64,000 bases of DNA from Pyrenochaeta sp. MPI-SDFR-AT-0127. Lineage: Eukaryota > Ascomycota > Dothideomycetes > Pleosporales > Cucurbitariaceae. Position numbers and translations under genes: made by a program. The notes under the pieces are model-generated. The model saw only the letters and a program-made list of their open reading frames with translations, was not told the DNA's origin and ran no database searches. Below, piece after piece: positions 23,257 to 33,553 of the stretch. The DNA is taken from contig JAGTJM010000052.1 of assembly GCA_020747015.1 (NCBI GenBank), forward strand, positions 124,001 through 188,000, written 5' to 3'. Position 1 is the first letter of the stretch. Each line of letters starts with the position of its first letter.

Positions 23257-25183
23257 TCAACGCTCAATGCCCTTTTCCCTCATCCCATCTCTCCAAAGCT
23301 TCCCAAATCTCCTCTCCAGCCATGAAATTACCAAGCATCCCAAGCCCAAACATCCAAAAAGGGTGAAGGTCCATTGAACACCTATGGAGTCGATGAAAGT
23401 CTGCACAAGAGCAGTGCCTCCGCCGGCTAGAAGACAACGAACGATGCTGTTCGCTGCTGAAGCTGTTGATGGAGACTTGGGATGCACGTCCGTTAACAGT
23501 GTCCCGCTCGTCTGCCTAATTTTTAGCTTACTTGCGGATTTCACAGTCTATTTGAGCGGGAGCAAAACTCATAAACGAGAGGACTTACGTTGAATACAAC
23601 GGCTGTGGAGAATCCGATGATGAATTGAAGAAGCAACGGAACAACCATGTGCTATGCGCGACAAGCTTACTTGAGCTATTCGAAGAACGTATTGACGAGG
23701 CTAACTTACTGTTCTGTATTGCAAAGCCCACCCATAGCCGATTGTACATACACTTGCCGCAATTATTGTATATCTGACACTTCGAAGTCGTGCTTCTTCG
23801 ATCGGAAACGTGGCCATATCATCTCCGCCGTGTACATTGATCGTAATGTTATGTTTGCGAGCCGTGATAGAATAGTCATATCTGAGTATATATCCTGCAT
23901 AGGGAGTTAGCCAGAGGCTATGATATTTCCAGAATACCCACCAGCACCGTACGCTCCAACTATGGATCCTATTCCCGAAGGCAAGTAAACCAAACCAGCT
24001 TTGATCTCGGATATTCTATAAATGCGCACAAAAAGTGGGGACATTGTGGCCTGCAGGCAACTGAGGTTCATGTAGAAGACTCCAAAAATGAGAATGATCA
24101 AGAAACAATCCGGTGCCAAAAGTAACTTTAGGCTCGTTGTCGGGTTGGGGATATGAAAGCCTTTTCGACCAGAAAATTCGTGGGCCTGCTTCGGCCCATG
24201 TTTTTCATCTCCAGGCGGATGACCAACCGAGGACGATTTTCTGGAGGATATACTTGATAGCAAAGTCTGGCGTATGCCAGAGACAACAACTTGCCCGTTA
24301 CCAACAACGGATCGGGCAGTTTCTGGTAGAAGAAGCGCAATAGCAAGAAGACACATCCCTGATAAGATACTCAAAAGCCAGAAAATCCAGCGCCACCCCG
24401 GAGACTCCGCGAGAGCACCGCCCAGGATAGGGCCAACAGCGGTCGCAATGTTAGGCCTGGAAAAGGTCAGTTGAGAATGACCTTGAACAAGGAGAGAGGA
24501 TGTAGAGTCAAATGCGCAAACTAAGTAAGAGCCAATGATTACCCTAAAACCATACTGGATACGAATTCACCACGCTCGGCAGGCGTAGCGATATCAGCCA
24601 CGATTCCATACCCCACTGCAATCGTGGCTATCGCTAGTTAGTTTTCTATACTATAGGGAACCTACACGACAAGGCCACAGCTTGATCGCTTACCAGCACT
24701 CCCAAAACTCTGTACCATCCTTAACACAAAAAGTGCCGCCCAATTTCTCTGCACCGCTAAACCCACGTTCGCACACAAATACACCCCCAGCATCACCAGA
24801 TACACTGGTCTCCTCCCAATCGTGTCTGCCAAATCACCCAATATTGCCGGAGCAATGGCGGCGATAATCATGTACGACGTGATCGTCAGATTAATCTTGG
24901 AGATCGACACATCCAGAGCTTCGGATAACGATGTAATAGCAGGAAAGAAAATGAACGAAGAAAGCGGAGAAAAAGAGGCTGCAAAAGTGCTCAAAAAAAT
25001 GATCAGCCATTTTTGGCGCTTGCTGAATGTCGAGTAGGGTAGTTGCAAGATGGGCGGGGTACATGCTTCGCTTTCAACAACTGATGGGATTGGTGTTGTG
25101 TTGGGCAAGGCGGAGGCCGAAGTTGGTGAACCATTCTTAGGCATAGAATGAACAATTAGGTCATCTTTCAGAGATGATTTCAT
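23257..25183 (-). CDS. MFS drug:H+ antiporter, DHA1/QDR (quinidine-resistance) type
   Basis: Six exons on the minus strand (25183-24694, 24633-24543, 24456-23942, 23894-23710, 23651-23589 and 23511-23257) give 532 aa. After a polar N-terminus of about 55 residues the protein has twelve predicted membrane segments. The MFS motif A is GDLADTIGRRP between TM2 and TM3, and ADIATPAERGEF fits the fungal QDR subfamily. The central loop contains NPTTSLKLLL. C-terminal landmarks of the subfamily are FPIEEARLRS, ALQYRTHMVVPLLLQF and TASAANSIVRCLLAGGGTA. QDR transporters export drugs, polyamines or amino acids across the plasma membrane; the substrate here cannot be told. The five introns are 47-86 nt and each was placed by restoring subfamily motifs. 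Confidence 0.88.
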
Positions 25184-27345
25184 ACTTTCTGCAAATTATC
25201 ACGTAAAGACGTAAAGTGAGCTTGGTGGGATGATGGTGGGAGACAAGATTTTCTGTGAGATTCGAGGCTGCACAGGCGCATAACGTGATTTATCATCAGC
25301 CGCAGAGCCTCAACTCAAGCGCGCGTGCATTATACCAATTATTGTGGAAGACACGTTCGGAGTAACTCGGTAGGGAGATTTGAATGGATATTACCATATC
25401 GGTATAGCTAAATTAATGGAAATTCATCTTCAATCTGCTTTCCCTTTTACTTGGGTATCAGTAATACAATTGATACAACCATAAATCAAGCAAATCACTT
25501 CTCAAACATTATAATCAGATGTCACAAGGCTCGATGGCTGTCATGTCCTGAGTTATATTCGCAATCATTGAACCATCTCTGACACATCACGATCGCGTTG
25601 TAATTGTTGTGCCTGTACACGCAGCTGATATATATTTGATCATGTGTTTGTGTGTACAATCTTTTTTGCATGTTTAATAGAATCGTCATTCTTCTTTTAT
25701 TCTTATGCGACTCTTGGAAAGAACTAAGATAAGAATAAACCAAACACCGATTTGAAGATTAGAAAAGCACCTTCTCCGCGCCACGTACGCAACTCAGTGG
25801 CCTACAGAAGCGCGATACTGACGCGCGTGAAAGGCACAGCGTCACTTCAATTTTACTTCAGGTAATTCTAGTGAAACGTCAGTTTTACTAGATGCTTTCG
25901 GATTACCTTGTTGTCAAAATGTGGGTTAGTTTGAGATACCCTTACTTCATGAGCAGCGCTCCTGCTGGGACTAGGGACGATATGTTCTAGTACAATTTCC
26001 AGGCACAAGGGGTTGCTCCAAAACAGACAGACAAAGTTGATTTAGGCAAGAGATTTGCCACGGTGATTTGAAGCGACCGTACCCCATGCTACCCTGCACT
26101 CGTTCACGTCTTTCTTGGCCACGCCTCTGTAACCTTCCTAGTTAGTACAATTTGCCTATCAAGTGCTCAATAGCTCCCACACATGGTATGCTCAACGCTG
26201 CCTCGTCATGTGCCACAACTCCAGCCACATATACTAGCGCGAACACCGGCGACCTGGTGGTATTACTGACTCGGTACGGCTAGCCGGGGCCCCACAATCC
26301 GGTGAATCATGCTACTTGTTGGGACGATTTAGTGCGGCTCCTGGTGCGGGTGAGGAGGCGAAAATACTGGCCGCACGTTCATCTCGATTCGTCTTGGTAG
26401 ATTGCAACCACAAGCGCGGGAACTTCGTAGTTGCCTTCTTTTACCTGATTTCAAGTCTTTGCCTTCTCGGCACGATTCGGCGCTTATCCTGCAGCAAAGA
26501 CGTGATCAAATCTCAGTAAGCCCCTTGTTATTGCTGATCTCCATAAGCGATGCTCGGCCCATGAGTTCCGCTGCGCCGCAATGCTGCATACCCAACCTCC
26601 TCAACCCGTTTCACTTGCTTTTAGCTGCGTGTTTCGATGCTGCGCGTTTCAAATTGATGGGACCATGTTCCTCTTTTGCCCTTCATCCTCCGCCTGAGGT
26701 GCCTTTGGTAACGGTGTGGTGATTGCGCGTCAATTGCGCAGCTTTCTTTGCGTTTGAAACGGACATGTAAAGTTGAAGTGTGTAGTATACTGGCTTAGCA
26801 AACCGGAGTTCCTTCCAAAATTGGCTCAAGGTACACGTATGTTGATCCTTGATAGTACCATCTGGTCAGCACTGACCTCATGAAGCCTTGGGCAGTATGG
26901 ATTGTGGGTAATTGGCTTGCACCTGCAACTATACGGCACTACTCACACTGCCCCAAAATTCCCACAGCTAAGCGTGCCTCAGACCACTTTCTACCCCGGC
27001 CTTCTAACATTGGTGTTTTACACGCATTCTCACCTCCCATTTAGAGAAACACCTTGTCGCAGCGTTACAGCCACCAACGATGATGGCTTTTTCTCTCAGC
27101 TACGATTCGATCTCTGAGCGGGCTAAGATGCGTAGATCCTGGTCGTTGTAGCCTCGTTCACACTCACAAGCCTTACCTTCTATTCACACCCTGGATCACG
27201 AGTCGTCCTCAAATTATGATTGTAGGGAGGGCTAGGTATATATATCTCCTTCGGAGAATAGCTAGACTAGACAAGCTCAACAATATTTTATATTCTCGAC
27301 TACCAAAGTTACATTTCAACACTCATTCTCAAGACTATTGTCTCT
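25184..27345. other. Divergent intergenic region of 2.2 kb; no gene seen
   Basis: Between the divergent MFS and T5orf172-like genes. Frames are short and unlike known families. A TATA-like element precedes the T5orf172-like gene (27236-27246). Confidence 0.5.
27236..27246 (+). promoter_or_regulatory. TATA-like element upstream of the T5orf172-like gene
   Basis: A run of alternating T and A (TATATATATC) lies about 100 nt upstream of the ATG at 27346, followed by a CAACA-type possible start region. The position suits a fungal TATA box. Inference from position and composition only. Confidence 0.4.
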
Positions 27346-29336
27346 ATGGCTCCATACCTCCGATCCAGAGCTCGGTTGAACAACATCCAGGATGATCACA
27401 AGACACTGCACGAAGATGTAGAGATCTCGCAAACCACAACTGACAATTCTAACGAGTTTTCGAAAACACGCAAAAGTCAGGGTGCCTCGCATGACTTTGA
27501 GGCTCCAGTCCGTACGCCTATAAAGGCCACTGAATCGAGACCAATGTCCCTAGGGATCAGTTCCAACCACCTGCCCAATTTTGAATCAAAGAGTCCTTTA
27601 ATATTGTCTCCAACAGGAACTGTGTCTTCCGCTGCCTCCTCCCCAGGTGATACTGGTGATATTTGGGATTCGCCACAGACACCATTCCATCTGTCTGTTA
27701 GGAAGTCCCAAGGATTGATTTCGACGCCATTGACACCACCCACAACTTTCAATGCGTCTTTAAAAAAATATTCTACCCCGACAGGACCAGAATTGCTTCA
27801 AACGAAAGTTCCAAAGGATAAGACAATATTTGAGAAGCTCGCAGCCGGCACATCTCAAGCGGATGGCTATTTCGGACAAATTGAAGAGAAGAACATATTT
27901 CGAAGTTTGAAAAAAGATTTCGAAGCTGGTTAGTTGCAAAACCCTAAAACACTGCTACAAACAAAGCTAATGAATGCTTCTAAGTCACAGAAAGGAAAGC
28001 TGCAGCGGGCACAGTCCAATACAATGTCAAGCCTGAGTTTAACTTCACGAGCGATTCGAAGCAGCCCGTTCTTTTTAAAGTACACACTGAGAGTAAAAGG
28101 GATATCAGTGGGAAGTTTGCGAACAAGAGTTCTCCAGTGAAACTCGAGGCCAGCAGCAAGGATGGCGGCGTCAACAGCTCCCATACTCGAGCATCATTGA
28201 AAGGCCTTGAGAAAGCCCTGAGGGAGATCATTCCCCTCGATATCCACACTAAACTTAAGGATAACCCGCACCAATGCGTCGCCTCCTTCGTCGCGAAACC
28301 TCAGGAAAGATGCAGTAAAAGTTTGAGACAATCGTCTGACAATGTCGATCACATCTTCAAGGCCATCTCGAAGTGCAACGAACAAAAAGACTACACGAAT
28401 CTAAGCATACAAATCGAAAAGCTAATTCCAATAGTCATGTGTGATGGTCATCAAAAAGTAGCATTGACTGGTCCTCGATCCGACCCGAGGATGGAAAAGC
28501 TCCGCCTGCTGGTCTCTATGCTTCCCCACGCACCTAACAAACATAGTTCAGCTTTCTTCACATGGACAAACGCACTTTCGAACCACAAGCTACCTCCTGT
28601 TACAGACAGGGCCGAAAATCTTAATATTCGTACTGAAAAAAAGGCTGCGACAAGTATTTTTCGCAATGCCATAATCCCACCTTCGCCGTCACCAAAAGTC
28701 GAGACACCTGTAGCTATTGTCACTGCAACACTTCCAGTGTCACGGCCGTTCGAACCGTACCAACCCCAAAAGTGGCAAGCATTAAGCGTGTCCGCCGCAT
28801 TGCTCTCAATAATAACCACGCCACTGACGGATACAGATGTGAAGCCGGGCTTCATATACATCTTCTGGGATAATCGGAGTCTTGGCATGGTGAAAATTGG
28901 CCGCACGATAGATCTCAAAAAACGTTTACAAGATTGGGACAGGCAATGCAAGCACTCTCACAGCTATCATGCATCCTCTATCAGCGGCGAGCTCTCTGAG
29001 ATACCTCACGTCAGCCGCATCGAGCGACTTATGCATCTCGAATTAAAGGAGTGTCGAAAGCAGCGAAAATGCAATGCTTGCGGTACAAATCACCGAGAAT
29101 GGTTCGAAACGTCAGAGCCACATGCAGTAAAGGTGTTCCAAAAATGGCAGAAGTGGATCCTGCAAAGGCCATATGAGAAGGACAACCAAGGTGTGTGGAG
29201 TATTAGACCGGAGATGCAACATACAATACAACAGGTTTGCGAGCCTGTGCTTGAAGAGTCTCCTCAAGCGGTGCCGAGGAGGAAGCGAGATGGCAAGAGC
29301 AAGCCACGGCGACGATCAGCTCGACTAACGATATAG
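27346..29336 (+). CDS. T5orf172 (GIY-YIG-like) domain protein
   Basis: Two exons (27346-27928 and 27985-29336) give 644 aa. The first ~380 residues are Ser/Thr/Pro/Lys-rich with no clear fold and many SP/TP sites. The C-terminal third contains the T5orf172 pattern: FIYIFWDN, then MVKIGRTIDLKKRLQDW and, after a helix, IERLMHLEL with a Cys-His motif KCNACGTNHREWFE. T5orf172 belongs to the GIY-YIG nuclease superfamily; fungal members are uncharacterised. The tail RRKRDGKSKPRRR is a likely nuclear or nucleic-acid-binding segment, followed by SARLTI. Intron acceptors at 27984 and 27990 are both in frame, so the second exon may start six bases later. Whether it has nuclease activity is unknown. Confidence 0.8.
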
Positions 29337-30038
29337 TGTACATTTGAGGACTGTAGTATTTAAGTGTATTTTACGTGTTTTATTTTAGGTTTTCTTTTAT
29401 CGGAAAGCACTGAGATGTACCAATATAAGATTTCAAGCTTTGCCTGGTTGTTTCACTTTAAGCAGCTAGTCAAGTGGCGGCAGTCTATGGCCAATGAAGC
29501 GTGATTCACTTCACAGCAGTCCAAATATTTGGTGTTTGACTGTAGGCTTTCTTTATATGCAATAGCAAACAATAGTCAGATGAACCTTTATCTATTGACA
29601 GGATTATCTATACAAAGGACTATACTATGCATGTATAGTAAATATAATATGCTATTACAATACCAAGTAAGTAATCTTATAACATCTATTATAACTACTA
29701 TCTAAGTTTTATAACTATTACATTATAATTATTAAGAATATGTAGTAAGTACTAGATAGATTAGTGGAATAATTCCAATTCTCTTAATAGTGTTTAGATA
29801 CTACTACTTATAGGTCGGGTTAGTTCGGCCCGGCAGGGTCAAGGTTTGATAATAACCTTTGCCATTGCTTGGACTGTTGCAAACGTGGAAGAGGCTACCA
29901 CGCTAGATTCTCATTGAGAGAAAGAACAGCATAATTTTTAAGGCCGGAAGCAATATATGCATTGTACTCCTAATCACCAACTCATCGGCAGCTGATAGTC
30001 AGACCAATTTGCCTCTGTATCCGCCTCCCTCCATTTCT
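29337..30038. other. Gene-free stretch containing an AT-rich, RIP-like island
   Basis: The part from about 29560 to 29810 is AT-rich with many TA steps and few CA or TG steps, especially from 29641 on. It ends abruptly at a G+C-rich patch near 29812-29850. No open frame of note. Confidence 0.55.
29560..29812. repeat. AT-rich island, likely RIP-degraded repeat
   Basis: Composition changes sharply relative to the flanks: long TATA/TTAT/AATA tracts, TpA-rich and CpA/TpG-poor. This is the expected footprint of repeat-induced point mutation. The original element cannot be identified by eye. Confidence 0.5.
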
Positions 30039-30454
30039 CTACACCTCCACAACACCATCCTCGTCAACCTGCCATTTTTCCTCTTCAACCATCTCCAACC
30101 ACTTCCACAGCACATATCTGAGCTGTACATCATGCGCTGCAATGAAGTGATTGAATCCCAACTGGTAGAGCTCCGTGCTCTTTGGTTCTATCTCAGCTGC
30201 AGCATTCTCTCCTGCTCTTCGCACGTTCTCACCAATCCGTGCGCCGTAGCTGGTTCGAGCAAATGCGTTGGAGCCAAAAGTGAATGGAAGGATAAGTTTG
30301 CAACCATCTTCGAACGGATGATTGCCATGGGGCTCGCGTTCTGTAAGATAGAGACCAGCCGGGTAGGATGAGACGTGATCAAAGTCGCGGGCAAACGGCG
30401 AGATGGACACCTCTTCACCCCATGGCGCGCAACGGGTCTCTTGGTAGGCAGAAT
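30039..30454 (-). pseudogene. 5'-truncated fragment (3' exon) of an unrecognised gene
   Basis: An open frame of about 138 codons begins right after an acceptor-like pyrimidine tract plus CACAG and ends in a stop at 30039. It looks like real coding sequence (GEEVSISPFARDF, then LILPFTFGSNAFARTSYGAR and VLWKWLEMVEEEKW) rather than noise, but I do not recognise the family. There is an in-frame stop just upstream, and the next sequence upstream is occupied by another gene fragment on the opposite strand. It is therefore either a terminal exon of a gene with distant exons or, more likely, a fragment. Confidence 0.45.
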
Positions 30455-30456
30455 CT

Positions 30457-31023
30457 GTGCTTGAGAAGAGGAGAAGCGCAGATTATGCCGATGAACTAGC
30501 CCTGTGTTTTGCCGATGCTCTCTCGTGGATCCCTGCTTACCGCCAGGTCCAAAAGGACTCTGACCCTCTCGACTACAAGATGCCAGAAGGTTACAATCAG
30601 TCCAAACTGAATGACTCAACCACATGGACCAAGTTCGAGGTTACTGGAACGATCGATGGTTATGGGTATGGCGCAACTGATACCTCCACCCGCCTCTCCG
30701 TCGCCGTCTTGGTCACCTACTGCATCACCACCACCCTCCACGTCTCTTACATAATCGCTACCGGCCATGCATCCACAGCCTGGGACTCCGGAGCCAAACT
30801 CATCATGTTGGCCCTTCAATCCAAGGAGCCTGCCGATCTCGGGCACGTATCCGTGGGTCTCGACTCAATGGAGACCTTCCGCAAAGGCGTGGGAATTAGA
30901 TTTGCCACTGTGGATGACGCTGGCACATGCCAACTAGTTGAGAAATTGGAACTGGACTTCGAAAATGATAAGGCGGCGAAGCAGAGGCGTTTGACGAAGA
31001 TCAAGCGCGGTCAAGCGTACTGA
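30457..31023 (+). pseudogene. 5'-truncated fragment of a fungal single-pass membrane protein
   Basis: About 180 residues are open to the stop at 31023. The segment SVAVLVTYCITTTLHVSYIIATG is a membrane helix, followed by STAWDSGAKLIMLALQS. This pattern (helix, then S/T-x-WDS, then LALxS) is the C-terminus of a common uncharacterised family of large fungal membrane proteins, whose usual N-terminal portion is absent. An acceptor-like AG lies at 30481. The upstream sequence is the oppositely oriented fragment at 30039-30454, so the missing exons cannot lie nearby in intact form. Confidence 0.5.
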
Positions 31024-31391
31024 GTGCTGGTGGGTGATAGATGTACTAAGATCATTGTCTTTTGTCTTATTATTTCTTGCTCGAGTAAACTCATCCCCTT
31101 GCAGAACGCAGCGCGGACGGCAACTTGGCCGGACTTATAGCTGCACGAATTCCTTACATAGCGTAGAGGCATGGGTATGAGGTATCGAAGATTTTTTACT
31201 ACTTTACAGTTGAGATCCTGCGTAAAGTACTAGTATAGGTACTGTACGCACAGTATATATACGGGTGACTAGTACTAGCGCTAGGTCTGTGCGAAAACAC
31301 TAAACATATAGTCCTGAGTTCGAGTCTGGGCCTTGTCACAGTAACTACTTGTAAGATATTATAGTATAGTAGTAAAAGGTTATAAGCCAGA
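31024..31391. other. Intergenic region, partly AT-rich
   Basis: 368 nt between the membrane-protein fragment and the 3' end of the sugar transporter. A B-box-like GAGTTCGAGTCTGGG occurs near 31317-31330, but I could not fold a tRNA around it. Confidence 0.5.
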
Positions 31392-33026
31392 CTATGGCTT
31401 CGCGATATCATCCACCTTGTACTCTGTGCCCTTCTCCAATTGTTCATCTTCAGAGGGGATGATACCATCCACCTCCTCCATGAGCCTCCGTGCCGCAACA
31501 GCAGTATTTCCACCTGCAGCAGCAACCCGCCTCTCGTATTCTTCGACATTGTGCTTGACGAAAGGACTGTCGCTCGTAAAGAGAAGATTGACCTCCTCTA
31601 AGCTGTGCCCGGCTGGCTCCACGTAGAAGTAGTGTATCACCGGTATCACAACGGCGTTCATGACACCAAAGAAGATGAATGTGTACCAGCCAATCTCTGA
31701 AAGCATGATCGGGATCAGGAACGTCGTCATACCACAACCAATGGCCCAGCCTAGGATCGTGAAAGAATAGCCCTTGGCGCGTACGTCCTGTGGCCAGATC
31801 TCCGTTCCATACAACCAGCAAGGGACGATGTTAAACATGCAGAAGAACCACAGATAGATGAAGACAAAGGATGCTGCGCCTTGGCCGAGCATTTCCGACC
31901 TTCCGGGATTGGTATCGGCGAGATCTTCGGAGGCTTTGATGAGCGCTGCCACAATGAAGAGTGCGATCCCCTGTATGACGAAAGACACGAGCAAGCTCAT
32001 GCGACGCCCAATGCGATCGATGACCAGTCCCGCTGCTGCTGTGCCAAAGATGCCGAGTGTGTTCACCAAGCCCGCCAACCACAGTGATTTGAAGTCGTCA
32101 AAGCCCGCCAGTGAGAACAAACGGCTGCTCCAAGTTACAATGGCAATAATTCCAGACCATTGCTGGATTTGTTGCAACGCAAACCCCAGAATCGCGCGAC
32201 GGCCCAGGTGCAACACTCCAGAGCGCCTACCACCGAGGAAGAGGTTGACGTAGCTATTGCGAGGATGCTTGGAAGCCTCGACGATAGCATGAAGGTGCTC
32301 AAGCTCCCCTTGAATGGAGGGATCCGTTTTCAAGAGATCGCCGCGTACTTTGCAAAGGATTTCCACAGCTTCGTCCCGTCGATCATGCGCCATTAGCCAA
32401 CGTGGGGATTCAGGCAGCAGTAACACTGTCACTGCGTTGATGAAGACGGGTACACACATAAAGCCAAGCGGGAACCGCCACCTAAATTCAATCGCTGAAT
32501 TGCGAACACCGAAGTTGATCCAATTCGCCATGGTGATGCCGAGGAAGTTGGCGATGAAGATAAACGAGAAGTTGGAACCACGGTCGTGTGCTTGTGAGAG
32601 CTCCGAGATCCAAGGAGGCACTATGGCCATGACAAAGCCCATCCCCAGCCCGGTAAGAACGCGCGCACAGATGAACATGTCGGCGTTGACGCTCCCAGCC
32701 TGCATGGCTCCTCCGATGACGCCTTGCCAGGCACCTAGGAAGACGCCCACTTTCCTGCCATAACGGTCGCCGATCCATCCACCTAGGAAGGCCCCGAAGA
32801 GTGCGCCGAAGTAGTAGGCAGCTGCGAGACCACCTTGCTTGGTAGAATTGGTGACGACACCATCGGCGCCAATGTTGGCCATCTCGATGAATCCGGGAGT
32901 GCCAGACACCGTGCCGAGAACGCCCTGGTTGTAGCCTTCAAAGATGAGGGCAACGAAGATGAAAACATTCAGAAGGAACATTAGTGCCCTTCCTGGGAGT
33001 CGGCGCCATGGTTGAAAAGCCGGCAT
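31392..33026 (-). CDS. MFS sugar transporter (sugar porter family)
   Basis: Single exon, 544 aa. Sugar porters move hexoses or related sugars across the plasma membrane. Landmarks in order: FEGYNQGVLG in TM1, GGWIGDRYGRKVG (motif A) after TM2, the PESPRWLM motif before the central loop, QQIQQWSGI in TM7, DRIGRR after TM8, WLYGTEIWPQDVRAKG after TM10 and EPAGHSLEEV as a variant of the usual PETKG-x-SLEE end motif. Twelve membrane segments are expected. The gene lies 527 nt downstream of a Zn2Cys6 regulator on the same strand, which in turn is divergent from an AnmK/levoglucosan-kinase-family gene. An anhydro-sugar substrate is thus a reasonable but unproven guess. The ATG at 33026 is the first in frame and gives a normal N-terminus. 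Confidence 0.93.
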   Translation of the reverse strand: MPAFQPWRRLPGRALMFLLNVFIFVALIFEGYNQGVLGTVSGTPGFIEMANIGADGVVTNSTKQGGLAAAYYFGALFGAFLGGWIGDRYGRKVGVFLGAWQGVIGGAMQAGSVNADMFICARVLTGLGMGFVMAIVPPWISELSQAHDRGSNFSFIFIANFLGITMANWINFGVRNSAIEFRWRFPLGFMCVPVFINAVTVLLLPESPRWLMAHDRRDEAVEILCKVRGDLLKTDPSIQGELEHLHAIVEASKHPRNSYVNLFLGGRRSGVLHLGRRAILGFALQQIQQWSGIIAIVTWSSRLFSLAGFDDFKSLWLAGLVNTLGIFGTAAAGLVIDRIGRRMSLLVSFVIQGIALFIVAALIKASEDLADTNPGRSEMLGQGAASFVFIYLWFFCMFNIVPCWLYGTEIWPQDVRAKGYSFTILGWAIGCGMTTFLIPIMLSEIGWYTFIFFGVMNAVVIPVIHYFYVEPAGHSLEEVNLLFTSDSPFVKHNVEEYERRVAAAGGNTAVAARRLMEEVDGIIPSEDEQLEKGTEYKVDDIAKP

Positions 33027-33553
33027 GGTGATAATAGAGCTGTTGCGAATGCAGAGTGAACGATGGTGATATCAAGCCGTGAGAGCAGGACGTCGCCACT
33101 ATCTTATAGTGATCAGCTCCATCATATGGACGTTGGATCTGTCATAATCTGGGGTAGGTTGGGGTAGGTTACAAACGTCCATGCGCCGCGATGCCGGATT
33201 CGGCGGCTGCTAAGCGGCTGAAAGGCTGAAAGGCTGAAAGGCTGAAAGGCTGAAAGGTCAAAAACGGGGTCGTCAAATCGTTACGCCACACCGCGGAACT
33301 GCACACCCACAGATTGGGACCACCATCGCAATTGTCGGCAATAATATTTAGATCTTGTCGGATGTAGTTTATGGTGGCTTGGTTGCAGGGCCACGTGCTA
33401 GGCCCAACTCTCACTGTCCGCCTCTGTTGAGCACGAATGAATGGCCGACACTCCCGATTATTCTTCTTCGCTGTACAAGGATCACACACATGAGACTAGA
33501 TTGAGCAGACTGAAGGGAATATAGGGTAATAATCAAAATCTGGATCTCTATGG
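33027..33553. promoter_or_regulatory. Promoter region of the sugar transporter
   Basis: 527 nt between the transporter start (minus strand) and the 3' end of the regulator gene. It contains an octamer repeat (33216-33255) and CGG/CCG triplet pairs: CCG-N4-CGG at 33194-33203 and a CCGCGG near 33292. Such triplets are the half-sites bound by Zn2Cys6 regulators. Function is inferred. Confidence 0.4.
33216..33255. repeat. Tandem octamer GGCTGAAA, five copies
   Basis: Five exact head-to-tail copies of GGCTGAAA, followed by a degenerate sixth. They lie about 190-230 nt upstream of the sugar transporter start codon. Confidence 0.95.

Noticed and set aside
31265..31340. tRNA-like element with a B-box (GAGTTCGAGTC) and partly pairing ends
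   Set aside because: The T-arm has a mismatch, the acceptor stem pairs only partly, and there is no A-box, D-stem or anticodon stem. At best a decayed tRNA-like sequence.
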